In this document: piece by piece, positions 15,938 to 23,159 of the stretch
How the letters are laid out: every line of letters begins with the position of its first letter
Numbering within the stretch: the first letter of the stretch is position 1
Position numbers and translations under genes: made by a program
From: Hoeflea_A sp965204935
GTDB taxonomy: Bacteria > Pseudomonadota > Alphaproteobacteria > Rhizobiales > Rhizobiaceae
Direction: 5' to 3' (one strand)
Assembly: GCF_965204935.1 (NCBI RefSeq)
Contig: NZ_CBDBFO010000002.1
Length of the DNA: 64,000 bases
The notes under the pieces: generated by a model
What the model was told of the DNA's origin: nothing
What the model saw: only the letters and a program-made list of their open reading frames with translations
Databases searched by the model: none

Positions 15938-16570
15938 GTGGCAGGCTCATCCCTGGTGCTGACCGATGACAGCACGCTCAGCAGAATCGACCGCCGGCTT
16001 TACCGGCTGGAGACCTTCATGGCCTTGCTGAGCGGCCTGGCGGTGTTTGCACTCATGCTGCTGGCCGTTGTCTCCGTTTCCGGGCGGAACTTCATGAACC
16101 AGCCGCTGCCCGGCTATGTCAACTGGATTGAGCAGGCGATGCCGCTCATCGCGTTTCTGGGCATTGCATACGTACAGCGCGACGGCGGCCACATCCGCAT
16201 GGATATCGTTGCTTCGGCGCTTTCCGGCCGTACCCTCTACCTGGTCGAGCTGATCACGACCCTCGCGATACTTATCCTCATGGTTCTGATGGTCTGGGGA
16301 AGCTGGTCGCATTTCCTGCGAAGTTTTGATTTTGCGGCGCCGATGTGGAGCCGCGACAGTTCGATGGATATCGCCTTGCCAATCTGGCCCGCGAAACTGC
16401 TTGCGCCTATTGCCTTTTCTGTTCTTTGCCTGCGCCTTGTGCTTCAAATCTGGGCATACGGGCTAGCGTTCTGGCGCAACGAAGAACGCCCCGTGGCGGT
16501 TCCGCTGATCGCTGATGCGGCAACACAGGCGGCCATGGAAGCCGAACACGTCTCCGGACATGACGATTAG
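15938..16570 (+). CDS. dctQ: TRAP transporter small permease (DctQ)
   Basis: A 210-residue inner-membrane protein with four predicted helices (about residues 25-50, 60-85, 98-120, 150-175), the small subunit of a TRAP transporter. The stretch YVNWIEQAMPLIAFLGIAYVQRDGGHIRMDIV is typical of DctQ. The GTG at 15938 is preferred over GTG 15932 because the GGGAGG site at 15927-15932 overlaps the latter. It lies 14 bp upstream of dctM. Confidence 0.88.
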   Translation: MAGSSLVLTDDSTLSRIDRRLYRLETFMALLSGLAVFALMLLAVVSVSGRNFMNQPLPGYVNWIEQAMPLIAFLGIAYVQRDGGHIRMDIVASALSGRTLYLVELITTLAILILMVLMVWGSWSHFLRSFDFAAPMWSRDSSMDIALPIWPAKLLAPIAFSVLCLRLVLQIWAYGLAFWRNEERPVAVPLIADAATQAAMEAEHVSGHDD

Positions 16571-16584
16571 GGGCGCGCACCGTC

Positions 16585-17985
16585 ATGGAACCTATTGAAA
16601 TCGGATTGATCGTATCGGGCGGGCTTCTCGTCCTCGTCCTGTTGGGCATGCGTGTCGCCTTTGCCGCCGGACTGGCCGGGCTCGTCGGCCTGATCTGGAT
16701 ATTCTGGGCAAGGAAGGACTATGGCGCGGACGATTTCGGCTGGGCCCTGACTGTCGCCGTCAAGACCGCCGGTCAGGTGCCGCACTCCAAGATATCGAGC
16801 CAGGCGCTCAGCCTGATCCCGACATTCATCCTCATCGGCTACCTCGCCTATTACGCCGGGCTGACGAAGGCGCTTTTCGAGGCGGCCAAGCGCTGGCTCG
16901 CATGGGTGCCGGGCGGCCTTGCCGTCGCCACGGTTTTTGCGACCGCCGGATTTGCCGCTGTTTCCGGCGCATCGGTCGCGACATCCGCCGTGTTTGCCCG
17001 GATCGCCATACCGGAAATGCTCGAGATCGGATACGACAAGCGTTTCGCAGCGGGCGTGGTTGCGGCCGGCGGCACTCTGGCCTCGCTGATTCCGCCATCG
17101 GCGATCCTTGTTATCTACGCGATTATCGTGGAACAGGATGTTGGAAAACTGTTGCTGGCGGGCTTTATCCCGGGTGCATTCTCCGCGCTTGTCTACGGAT
17201 TGCTGATCATCGGCCTGGCGTTGACCATCCGCGGTTTCGGCCCGGCGGTCAAAGGCTTCACATGGAAGCAGCGCCTCGTGTCGCTGCCACCCGTCTTGCC
17301 GATCTTTTTCGTCGTCATCACCATCATACTCTTCGTCTACAATCCGTTTGGCGGCGACGCGTGGGGAACGCCCACCGAAGGCGGTGCGATCGGTGCATTC
17401 GTCGTGTTTTTGATGGCTGCCTACCGCGGAATGCGTTGGTCGCAATTGAAGGACGCGCTGCTGGAAACAGCGAAACTCAGCGTGATGATCTTCACCATCA
17501 TCTGGGGCGTTCTGATCTATGTCCGCTTCCTCGGCTTTGCCGACCTGCCCGGTGCTTTCGCAGACTGGATCACGTCCCTTTCGATGTCGCCCTTGCTCAT
17601 TCTCGTCTGCATTCTGCTGGCCTACGCGGTCCTCGGCATGTTCATGGATGCCATCGGCATGCTGCTGCTCACGCTGCCTGTCGTTTATCCTGCCGTCATG
17701 GCGCTCAATGGTGGAGAATTCGTGTCCGCGGCGGACAGCACCTTCGGCATGAGCGGCCCCATGTGCGCCATATGGTTCGGCATACTTGTGGTGAAGATGG
17801 CGGAGTTCTGTCTGATCACGCCGCCCATCGGCCTCAATTGCTTTGTGGTTGCCGGCGTGCGTGAGGATCTGAGCGTTCAGGACGTCTTCAAGGGTGTCAC
17901 GCCCTTCTTCATCGCCGACGCGATCACGATTGCGCTTCTTGTCGCGTTTCCGGCGATTGTCCTTTGGCTGCCGATGCGGGTGTGA
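16585..17985 (+). CDS. dctM: TRAP transporter large permease (DctM)
   Basis: A 466-residue inner-membrane protein with about twelve hydrophobic segments, the ion-coupled transport subunit. Family stretches include VSGASVATSAVFARIAIPEMLEIGYDK, GGTLASLIPPSAILVIYAIIVEQDVGKLLLAG and the C-terminal LITPPIGLNCFVVAGV. It completes dctPQM; its 3' end converges on the cytochrome peroxidase gene 16 bp away. Confidence 0.93.
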   Translation: MEPIEIGLIVSGGLLVLVLLGMRVAFAAGLAGLVGLIWIFWARKDYGADDFGWALTVAVKTAGQVPHSKISSQALSLIPTFILIGYLAYYAGLTKALFEAAKRWLAWVPGGLAVATVFATAGFAAVSGASVATSAVFARIAIPEMLEIGYDKRFAAGVVAAGGTLASLIPPSAILVIYAIIVEQDVGKLLLAGFIPGAFSALVYGLLIIGLALTIRGFGPAVKGFTWKQRLVSLPPVLPIFFVVITIILFVYNPFGGDAWGTPTEGGAIGAFVVFLMAAYRGMRWSQLKDALLETAKLSVMIFTIIWGVLIYVRFLGFADLPGAFADWITSLSMSPLLILVCILLAYAVLGMFMDAIGMLLLTLPVVYPAVMALNGGEFVSAADSTFGMSGPMCAIWFGILVVKMAEFCLITPPIGLNCFVVAGVREDLSVQDVFKGVTPFFIADAITIALLVAFPAIVLWLPMRV

Positions 17986-18001
17986 TGCACGCGGGCAAGC
18001 G

Positions 18002-19183
18002 TTACTTCTCGGCCGCGAGCAGATGCTCGTAGCGTGCATCGGTCAGCGTCTTCAGAAAGGCCACGAGCGCGTCGATGCGTTCGTCCTCCAGTGCCGGGCC
18101 GACCGTCAGTTCCTCAACTGACAGCGTTTTCGGAAACTGGGTCCGGCCCCACGGCTCGCCGGTTTCCGGGTTGATTTTCGCGGACTCGGCTTCCGTGTTG
18201 TACTGATTGTAGAACGCAACGACCGTGCGCAGGTTCTCAAACACACCGTTATGCATATAGGGTCCGGTCACCGCCACATTGCGCAGAGTCGGCACCTTGA
18301 ACTTGCCGGCCTGCGCTGGATCGCTGACGTCCGTGTGGGCAAGCAGCCCGAGATCGGCAAATTTCTCACCGTTTCCATTTGCGGCACGCACAGCCGTGTG
18401 AACGGGCGTTCCGATATTGTGGTATTCGTAGTTGCTGAATGTCTCGAATTCCGCGCCCGGTATCTCCTTCAGTTGATGGCACTGATTGCAGTTGGCGAAC
18501 TGCTCGGAGAAGAACAGCGTGCGTCCGAGTTCTTCCTGCTTCGTGAACGCCACCTCTCCCTTCAGGTATCGGTCGTAGCGGGAATCGAACGGCGCGAATT
18601 CATCCGTTCGTTCGAAAGCGGCGATGCTCCTTGTCATGGCGGCATAGGCTTCGTCGTGATCGTCAAAGACCGCCTCCCCGAAATGGGCCTTGAACGCCGC
18701 CACGTAATCCGGGTTCTCAAGCAGGCGCGCGACAACATGGCCCCTTGTTGCCATGCCCATCTCGGCCGGGTTGAGCGGCGGCCCACCGGCCTGGCCTTCC
18801 AGATCGGCCTCCCGCCCGTCCCAGAACAGTCCGCCGACATATTCGCCGTCCTCACGCAGATGGAATTTCGGAATGAACCGGGCGTAGCTGGCTGTGGGCG
18901 CGTTTCGGTCGCCGATCGACGTTCCGTCGTCGCCCAGTGAAACCGCCCGTGAGACCGTGCCTTCAAATCCATTGTCCCGCGGATCGGCGAAACCGGCTTC
19001 CTGAGAATGGCAGGTTGAGCAGGACTGTGTCCTGTTCCTGGAAAGATTGGTATCGAAGAACAACGCCCTGCCGAGCTCTTCAACCGAAGGAATAAGGGCC
19101 TGATCGGCCCCTGCCCCCTGTTGCAGAACCAGCACAAACACCGCGCAAATGACACCGAAACCGGCACTTTTGACTGCCCGCAT
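18002..19183 (-). CDS. Di-haem cytochrome c peroxidase (CcpA/MauG family)
   Basis: A 393-residue secreted c-type cytochrome with a signal peptide (about residues 1-26) and two haem-binding motifs, CSTCH at 55-59 and CNQCH at 232-236. The spacing and the segments GRALFFDTNLSRN, KFKVPTLRNVAVTGPYMHNGVF and AFLKTL match bacterial di-haem peroxidases that reduce hydrogen peroxide in the periplasm. MauG-like oxidation of a partner protein is an alternative. It is transcribed alone, divergent from argC and convergent to dctM. It is the last gene of the accessory block before argC. Confidence 0.9.
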   Translation of the reverse strand: MRAVKSAGFGVICAVFVLVLQQGAGADQALIPSVEELGRALFFDTNLSRNRTQSCSTCHSQEAGFADPRDNGFEGTVSRAVSLGDDGTSIGDRNAPTASYARFIPKFHLREDGEYVGGLFWDGREADLEGQAGGPPLNPAEMGMATRGHVVARLLENPDYVAAFKAHFGEAVFDDHDEAYAAMTRSIAAFERTDEFAPFDSRYDRYLKGEVAFTKQEELGRTLFFSEQFANCNQCHQLKEIPGAEFETFSNYEYHNIGTPVHTAVRAANGNGEKFADLGLLAHTDVSDPAQAGKFKVPTLRNVAVTGPYMHNGVFENLRTVVAFYNQYNTEAESAKINPETGEPWGRTQFPKTLSVEELTVGPALEDERIDALVAFLKTLTDARYEHLLAAEK

Positions 19184-19293
19184 GGAACGAAACCTATTGA
19201 GTTTTTAACTTCTTGAACATATAGGAAGCGCGCGGAAAACGCTTGGGCCGCCGCGTGTTTTTCCAGTCTATGGCATCTGGGCGGACTGTGACA

Positions 19294-19322
19294 TTGGCCA
19301 ATTGCCGCACTTCGCTTATGTT
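19294..19322 (+). promoter_or_regulatory. Promoter candidate of argC
   Basis: TTGGCC (19294-19299) and TATGTT (19317-19322) are separated by 17 bp, each matching 4 of 6 consensus bases. The predicted start would be near 19329, about 48 bp before the argC ATG. Confidence 0.4.
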
Positions 19323-19376
19323 TGAGGTCCTGCACATCAAGGCAATATTGGGCGGGCAACAGAAATCGAGACGGAC

Positions 19377-20309
19377 ATGAAACCGAAGATTTTCATTGAT
19401 GGCGAGCATGGTACAACCGGACTGCAGATCAGGTCCCGGCTGGCCGGCCGCGATGATATCAACGTCATTTCGATTCCAGAAGCCGACCGCCGCAACGATG
19501 CCATGCGCGAGGACCGGTTGAACGAGGCCGACATCGCCATCTTGTGCCTTCCGGATGCTGCATCCAGGCAGGCCGTCGGCATGCTCGGTGGCAGCAACTC
19601 CACCCGGGTGATCGACACGAGCACCGCCTTCCGCACGGATTCAGGCTGGGCCTATGGATTCGCAGAAATGGAACGGGCGCAGGCCGAACGGATTGCCAAT
19701 GCGCGCTTTGTCGCCAATCCGGGTTGCTACCCGACCGGCGCCGTTGCGCTGATCCGGCCACTCCGGATGGCCAATATTCTGCCGGCCGATTATCCGGTGA
19801 CGGTCAATGCCGTGTCCGGTTACACCGGCGGCGGCAAGCAGCTCATCGCCAAGATGGAAGATGAGCACAATCCCGATCACATCGAGGCGCATCATTTTGC
19901 CTATGCCCTGACGCTCAAGCACAAACACCTGCCTGAAATGCGGGAACATGGTCTGCTTGACCGTCTGCCGCTCTTTTCGCCGAGCGTCGGCCGGTTCCCG
20001 CAAGGGATGATCGTTCAGGTACCGCTATTTGTGGACCTGTTGAGCGGACCGACAGACATGGTCGGCATACACGCTGTACTGACGGAGCACTATGCAGGCC
20101 AGCCATATGTCGACGTGGCTTCGCTTGAAGAGAGCGCATCGACGGAACGGATCAACGCCGAGGCGCTGGCCGGGACCGATGGCATGAAGCTCTTCGTTTG
20201 CGGCAGTGCCGATGGTGCGCATGTCAACCTGATCGCCCTGCTCGACAATCTCGGCAAGGGTGCGTCGGGTGCCGCGGTTCAGAACATGAACCTGATGCTG
20301 GCGAGTTAA
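19377..20309 (+). CDS. argC: N-acetyl-gamma-glutamyl-phosphate reductase (short type)
   Basis: Arginine biosynthesis enzyme of 310 residues that reduces N-acetylglutamyl phosphate to the semialdehyde with NADPH. It belongs to the shorter ArgC type: NAD(P) motif FIDGEHGTTGLQIRSRL at residues 5-21, catalytic cysteine in VANPGCYPTGAVALIRPL, and the TGGGKQLI segment. In relatives it lies close to rpsI; here it is about 14 kb away. Its stop codon overlaps the convergent ctaA stop (both read TAA from the TTAA at 20306-20309). Confidence 0.95.
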   Translation: MKPKIFIDGEHGTTGLQIRSRLAGRDDINVISIPEADRRNDAMREDRLNEADIAILCLPDAASRQAVGMLGGSNSTRVIDTSTAFRTDSGWAYGFAEMERAQAERIANARFVANPGCYPTGAVALIRPLRMANILPADYPVTVNAVSGYTGGGKQLIAKMEDEHNPDHIEAHHFAYALTLKHKHLPEMREHGLLDRLPLFSPSVGRFPQGMIVQVPLFVDLLSGPTDMVGIHAVLTEHYAGQPYVDVASLEESASTERINAEALAGTDGMKLFVCGSADGAHVNLIALLDNLGKGASGAAVQNMNLMLAS

Positions 20310-21385
20310 ACCGCCGGCCGCAAAACGGTTTCGGGAAGACTGTAGCTGCCGCGGAATGCCCGCCAGTGCGCGACCGCAAACGCCAGCACGACCAGCGCCA
20401 TGCCCTGATGTGCGAGCGCCCAGGAAACGGGAACCTGCAGGAGAAGCGTCGAGATCCCGATGGCCGCCTGCAAAGTCACAAGGACAAACAGAACCACCGT
20501 GCGCCGGGCGTGTGTTGTCCCGGGCGCGCGGGCAAGACTGGCAATCATGTGCGCCAGGACAGCCAGCCACAACAGATAGCCGAAAACCCGGTGCGTGAAC
20601 TGCACCGTCTTGGCGTTCTCGAAGAAGTTCACGAGAACGGGGTGCATCGTAAAGAGGTTGGATGGAACAAGCGCTCCGTCCATGAGCGGCCAGCTATTGT
20701 AGGCAAGCCCGGCATCGAGACCCGCAACAAGCCCGCCGAGATAGATCTGGACCAGAACCATGATGGTTATGATCGCTGCCGCATTCGCTGATCCGGACGA
20801 AGGTGGCGGATCGTCACTGTAAACGGCGAGCCCGCGCGACACCCAGACGATCGCCGCGAAGATGACACAGGCGAGCGTCAGATGCGTAGCCAGCCGGTAC
20901 TGGCTGACGTCGACGCGGTCTACCAGGCCCGATGTGACCATCCACCAGCCAATAAAGCCCTGCAGGCCGCCGAGTGCCAGAATGACAACCAGCGGCCACC
21001 GCAGGCGCCTTTCAATTCGGCCGCTGAACCAGAAAACCAGCAGCGGGACGGCGAACAGCACGCCAACGCCGCGAGCCAGCAGCCGGTGAGCCCACTCCCA
21101 CCAGTAGATATATTTGAACTCCGCCAGGCTCATGCCCTTGTTGATCTGCTGGTACTCCGGGATTTGCCGGTATAGCTCGAGCTCCGCCTCCCACTGCGCT
21201 TCACTCAGTGGCGGAATGACACCGTGGATCGGTTTCCACTCGGTGATCGACAATCCGGAATCGGTCAGCCGGGTCGCGCCGCCGACGATGACCAGTGCAA
21301 AGATCGCAAGGCTGACGATGCCAAGCCATATGCGGATGGCCACCCGGTTTGCGTCAGGATCATATGCGGATTGGGACTGTGACAT
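20306..21385 (-). CDS. ctaA: Haem A synthase (COX15/CtaA type 2)
   Basis: Inner-membrane enzyme of 359 residues that oxidises the methyl group of haem O to the formyl of haem A, needed for aa3 cytochrome oxidase. About eight transmembrane helices are present. The four conserved haem-ligand histidines lie in WWEWAHRLLAR, LATHLTLA, QFTHRVFGY and ALAHQG. The conserved N-terminal GGATRLTDSGLSITEWKP is intact. The ATG at 21385 is chosen because the open frame upstream adds 28 residues before the typical MSQSQSAYDP start. It is followed on the other strand by a DUF2842 gene, a usual neighbour. Confidence 0.95.
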   Translation of the reverse strand: MSQSQSAYDPDANRVAIRIWLGIVSLAIFALVIVGGATRLTDSGLSITEWKPIHGVIPPLSEAQWEAELELYRQIPEYQQINKGMSLAEFKYIYWWEWAHRLLARGVGVLFAVPLLVFWFSGRIERRLRWPLVVILALGGLQGFIGWWMVTSGLVDRVDVSQYRLATHLTLACVIFAAIVWVSRGLAVYSDDPPPSSGSANAAAIITIMVLVQIYLGGLVAGLDAGLAYNSWPLMDGALVPSNLFTMHPVLVNFFENAKTVQFTHRVFGYLLWLAVLAHMIASLARAPGTTHARRTVVLFVLVTLQAAIGISTLLLQVPVSWALAHQGMALVVLAFAVAHWRAFRGSYSLPETVLRPAV

Positions 21386-21570
21386 ATTCGGTTTGCAGGC
21401 CTTGATGAGTGTATGTTTGCCGACATTTGTAACAGTCCACGCCAGAAGGCAAGCCACCCCACACGTCACCGATGCGGCATTTTATGCAGTCGACCCCGGC
21501 GATATGGGCTTGATCGCTGCGTCAATTCCTATACTTGCACCGTAACCTATCGCTCACTTGCAGGGTTCGA

Positions 21571-21795
21571 ATGCCAGTCCGCCTGAGAAAACTGATCGGA
21601 ATGATCGCCCTCATCGTGCTCGTGGTGCTGTATGCTCTGATTGCCACGACGGTGGCCACCTATCGACTGGCGGAATCGCCATGGTGGGTGCACCTGCTGT
21701 ATTTCCTCGTGACCGGCCTGTTGTGGATCCTTCCCGCCATGTTCATCATCCGCTGGATGGAAAGACCGGAAAGCGACCCGCAGCGCGAACGCTGA
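21571..21795 (+). CDS. DUF2842 small membrane protein
   Basis: A 74-residue inner-membrane protein with two helices (about residues 8-30 and 37-62) joined by a short loop and ending in a charged tail (RWMERPESDPQRER). The pattern MPVRLRKLIGMIALIVLVVLYALIATT is that of DUF2842, a small alphaproteobacterial family usually next to ctaA. A GCAGGG site precedes the ATG at 21571. Function unknown; the neighbourhood hints at respiration or haem A supply. Confidence 0.75.
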   Translation: MPVRLRKLIGMIALIVLVVLYALIATTVATYRLAESPWWVHLLYFLVTGLLWILPAMFIIRWMERPESDPQRER

Positions 21796-21973
21796 ACGAC
21801 GCTTATTGCTTTTATTTCAATCCGCAATCAGAATTTTTTAAGTTCAGTCGGCTACAATCAGTCGGGGTGTGGATTTGGTCCTCTGGTTGAAAAGCCATTT
21901 GCCCGTGCAGGTGCCTGACGCGCAGCATCAGGCCATTGTGTAGGGGAAAGCAGGGTCGGCGGAGACAATTGCG

Positions 21974-23143
21974 ATGCGAAAACCGGTTGAAGCAACCAGT
22001 TTTTCACTCCAGTGCTCGAATGAACTGGAGGCGATTGAGCCTGTTTGGCGCGCGCTCGAGGCAACGCCCGAATGCCCGGTGCACCAGACCTATGACTGGT
22101 GTCGCGGCTGGATCATAGAAACCGGAACAAAACCGCTGATCATCACCGCCGTCTATGGATCGGGTGCGCGATCCGGCGAGACGGCCTTCATCCTCCCGCT
22201 CTACATTGCCCGGCACGGTCCGTTGAAAGTCGCAAAATTCATCGCTGCGCCGTTCAACAACGTCAATTTCGGCGTCTTCTCGTCGCACTGCCTGGATGAT
22301 GCCAATCCGGCAACCATGCTCGAGCTGCGCAAACAGTTCTCACAACTGCCCCTGGGCGTGGATTTTGTCCACCTCGACCGCCAGCCGCGCGAATGGCACG
22401 GTTACAGAAACCCGTTTTCCCACTGGCCGAGCGTCGAGAACCAGAACCGTTCCTTTCAGGTGACCTTGAACGGCGATTTCGACGCGGTTCTCGATTTCGG
22501 CAATGCCAAGCGGCGCCGCAAGCGTTTTCGCAAGTCTGAACGCAAACTGGATCAGATCGGCGGCTATGAATTCATCAAGGCCGGGACGCAGGATGAGGCG
22601 CACGAATTGCTTGAGGAATTCTACCTGCAGAAATCCGAGCGGTTTTCCTTTCAGGGATTGCCCGACGTCTTTGGTGAACCCGATATCCAGGCATACTTTC
22701 ATCGCCTTGCGCGCGAAAGCGTCGGCCAGGAACGCAAGATGCTTGAAATGTACGCTATCCGGCTGCGCCAGCACGACGGCCTGATTTGCGCGATCGCCGC
22801 CCTGTCGAGCAAGGGCCGCGATATCATCTGCCAGTTCAGTTCGATAGCGACAGGCCCGACCGAACAGGCCAGTCCCGGCGAACTCCTCTTTTATCTGCTT
22901 ATCCGCGATGCTTGCGAGTCCGGCGCCAACATGTTCGATTTCGGTGTGGGTGACGAGCTTTACAAACGCAATTGGTGCGACGTCGAGACCAGGCAATACG
23001 ACACTTACCTGGCCATCACGCCGCTCGGTCGGGCCGGCACGCTCACAGCACGCATCGCAACCGACCTCAAACGCTTCGTCAAGTCGCGCCCCGGCTTGTT
23101 CAAGGTGGCAAGGGCCGTACGCCTCTGGATTACAAACCGCTGA
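21974..23143 (+). CDS. BioF2-like acetyltransferase (GNAT fold) of the polysaccharide locus
   Basis: A 389-residue cytoplasmic protein. Its C-terminal half (about residues 170-330) is an Acetyltransferase_6/BioF2-like GNAT domain, shown by FGNAKRRRKRFRKSERKLDQIGGYEFIKAG, the FYLQKSERF segment and the conserved ending FDFGVGDELYKRNWCD. Proteins of this kind occur with exopolysaccharide and cellulose clusters and are thought to acylate sugars or lipid-linked precursors. It is the first gene of the cluster, converging on the Wzc/ExoP-like gene 16 bp away. Acceptor and acyl group unknown. Confidence 0.8.
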   Translation: MRKPVEATSFSLQCSNELEAIEPVWRALEATPECPVHQTYDWCRGWIIETGTKPLIITAVYGSGARSGETAFILPLYIARHGPLKVAKFIAAPFNNVNFGVFSSHCLDDANPATMLELRKQFSQLPLGVDFVHLDRQPREWHGYRNPFSHWPSVENQNRSFQVTLNGDFDAVLDFGNAKRRRKRFRKSERKLDQIGGYEFIKAGTQDEAHELLEEFYLQKSERFSFQGLPDVFGEPDIQAYFHRLARESVGQERKMLEMYAIRLRQHDGLICAIAALSSKGRDIICQFSSIATGPTEQASPGELLFYLLIRDACESGANMFDFGVGDELYKRNWCDVETRQYDTYLAITPLGRAGTLTARIATDLKRFVKSRPGLFKVARAVRLWITNR

Positions 23144-23159
23144 GTGTTACCGGTTGGGC

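Noticed and set aside
16567..18039. 490-codon open frame on the minus strand opposite dctM
   Set aside because: Antisense shadow of dctM: low-complexity, charged composition without family features, while the plus strand encodes a clear DctM.
21550..21590. tRNA-like GGTTCGAAT element
   Set aside because: The flanking bases do not pair as a T-stem and no acceptor or anticodon arm can be drawn; it is the start region of the DUF2842 gene.
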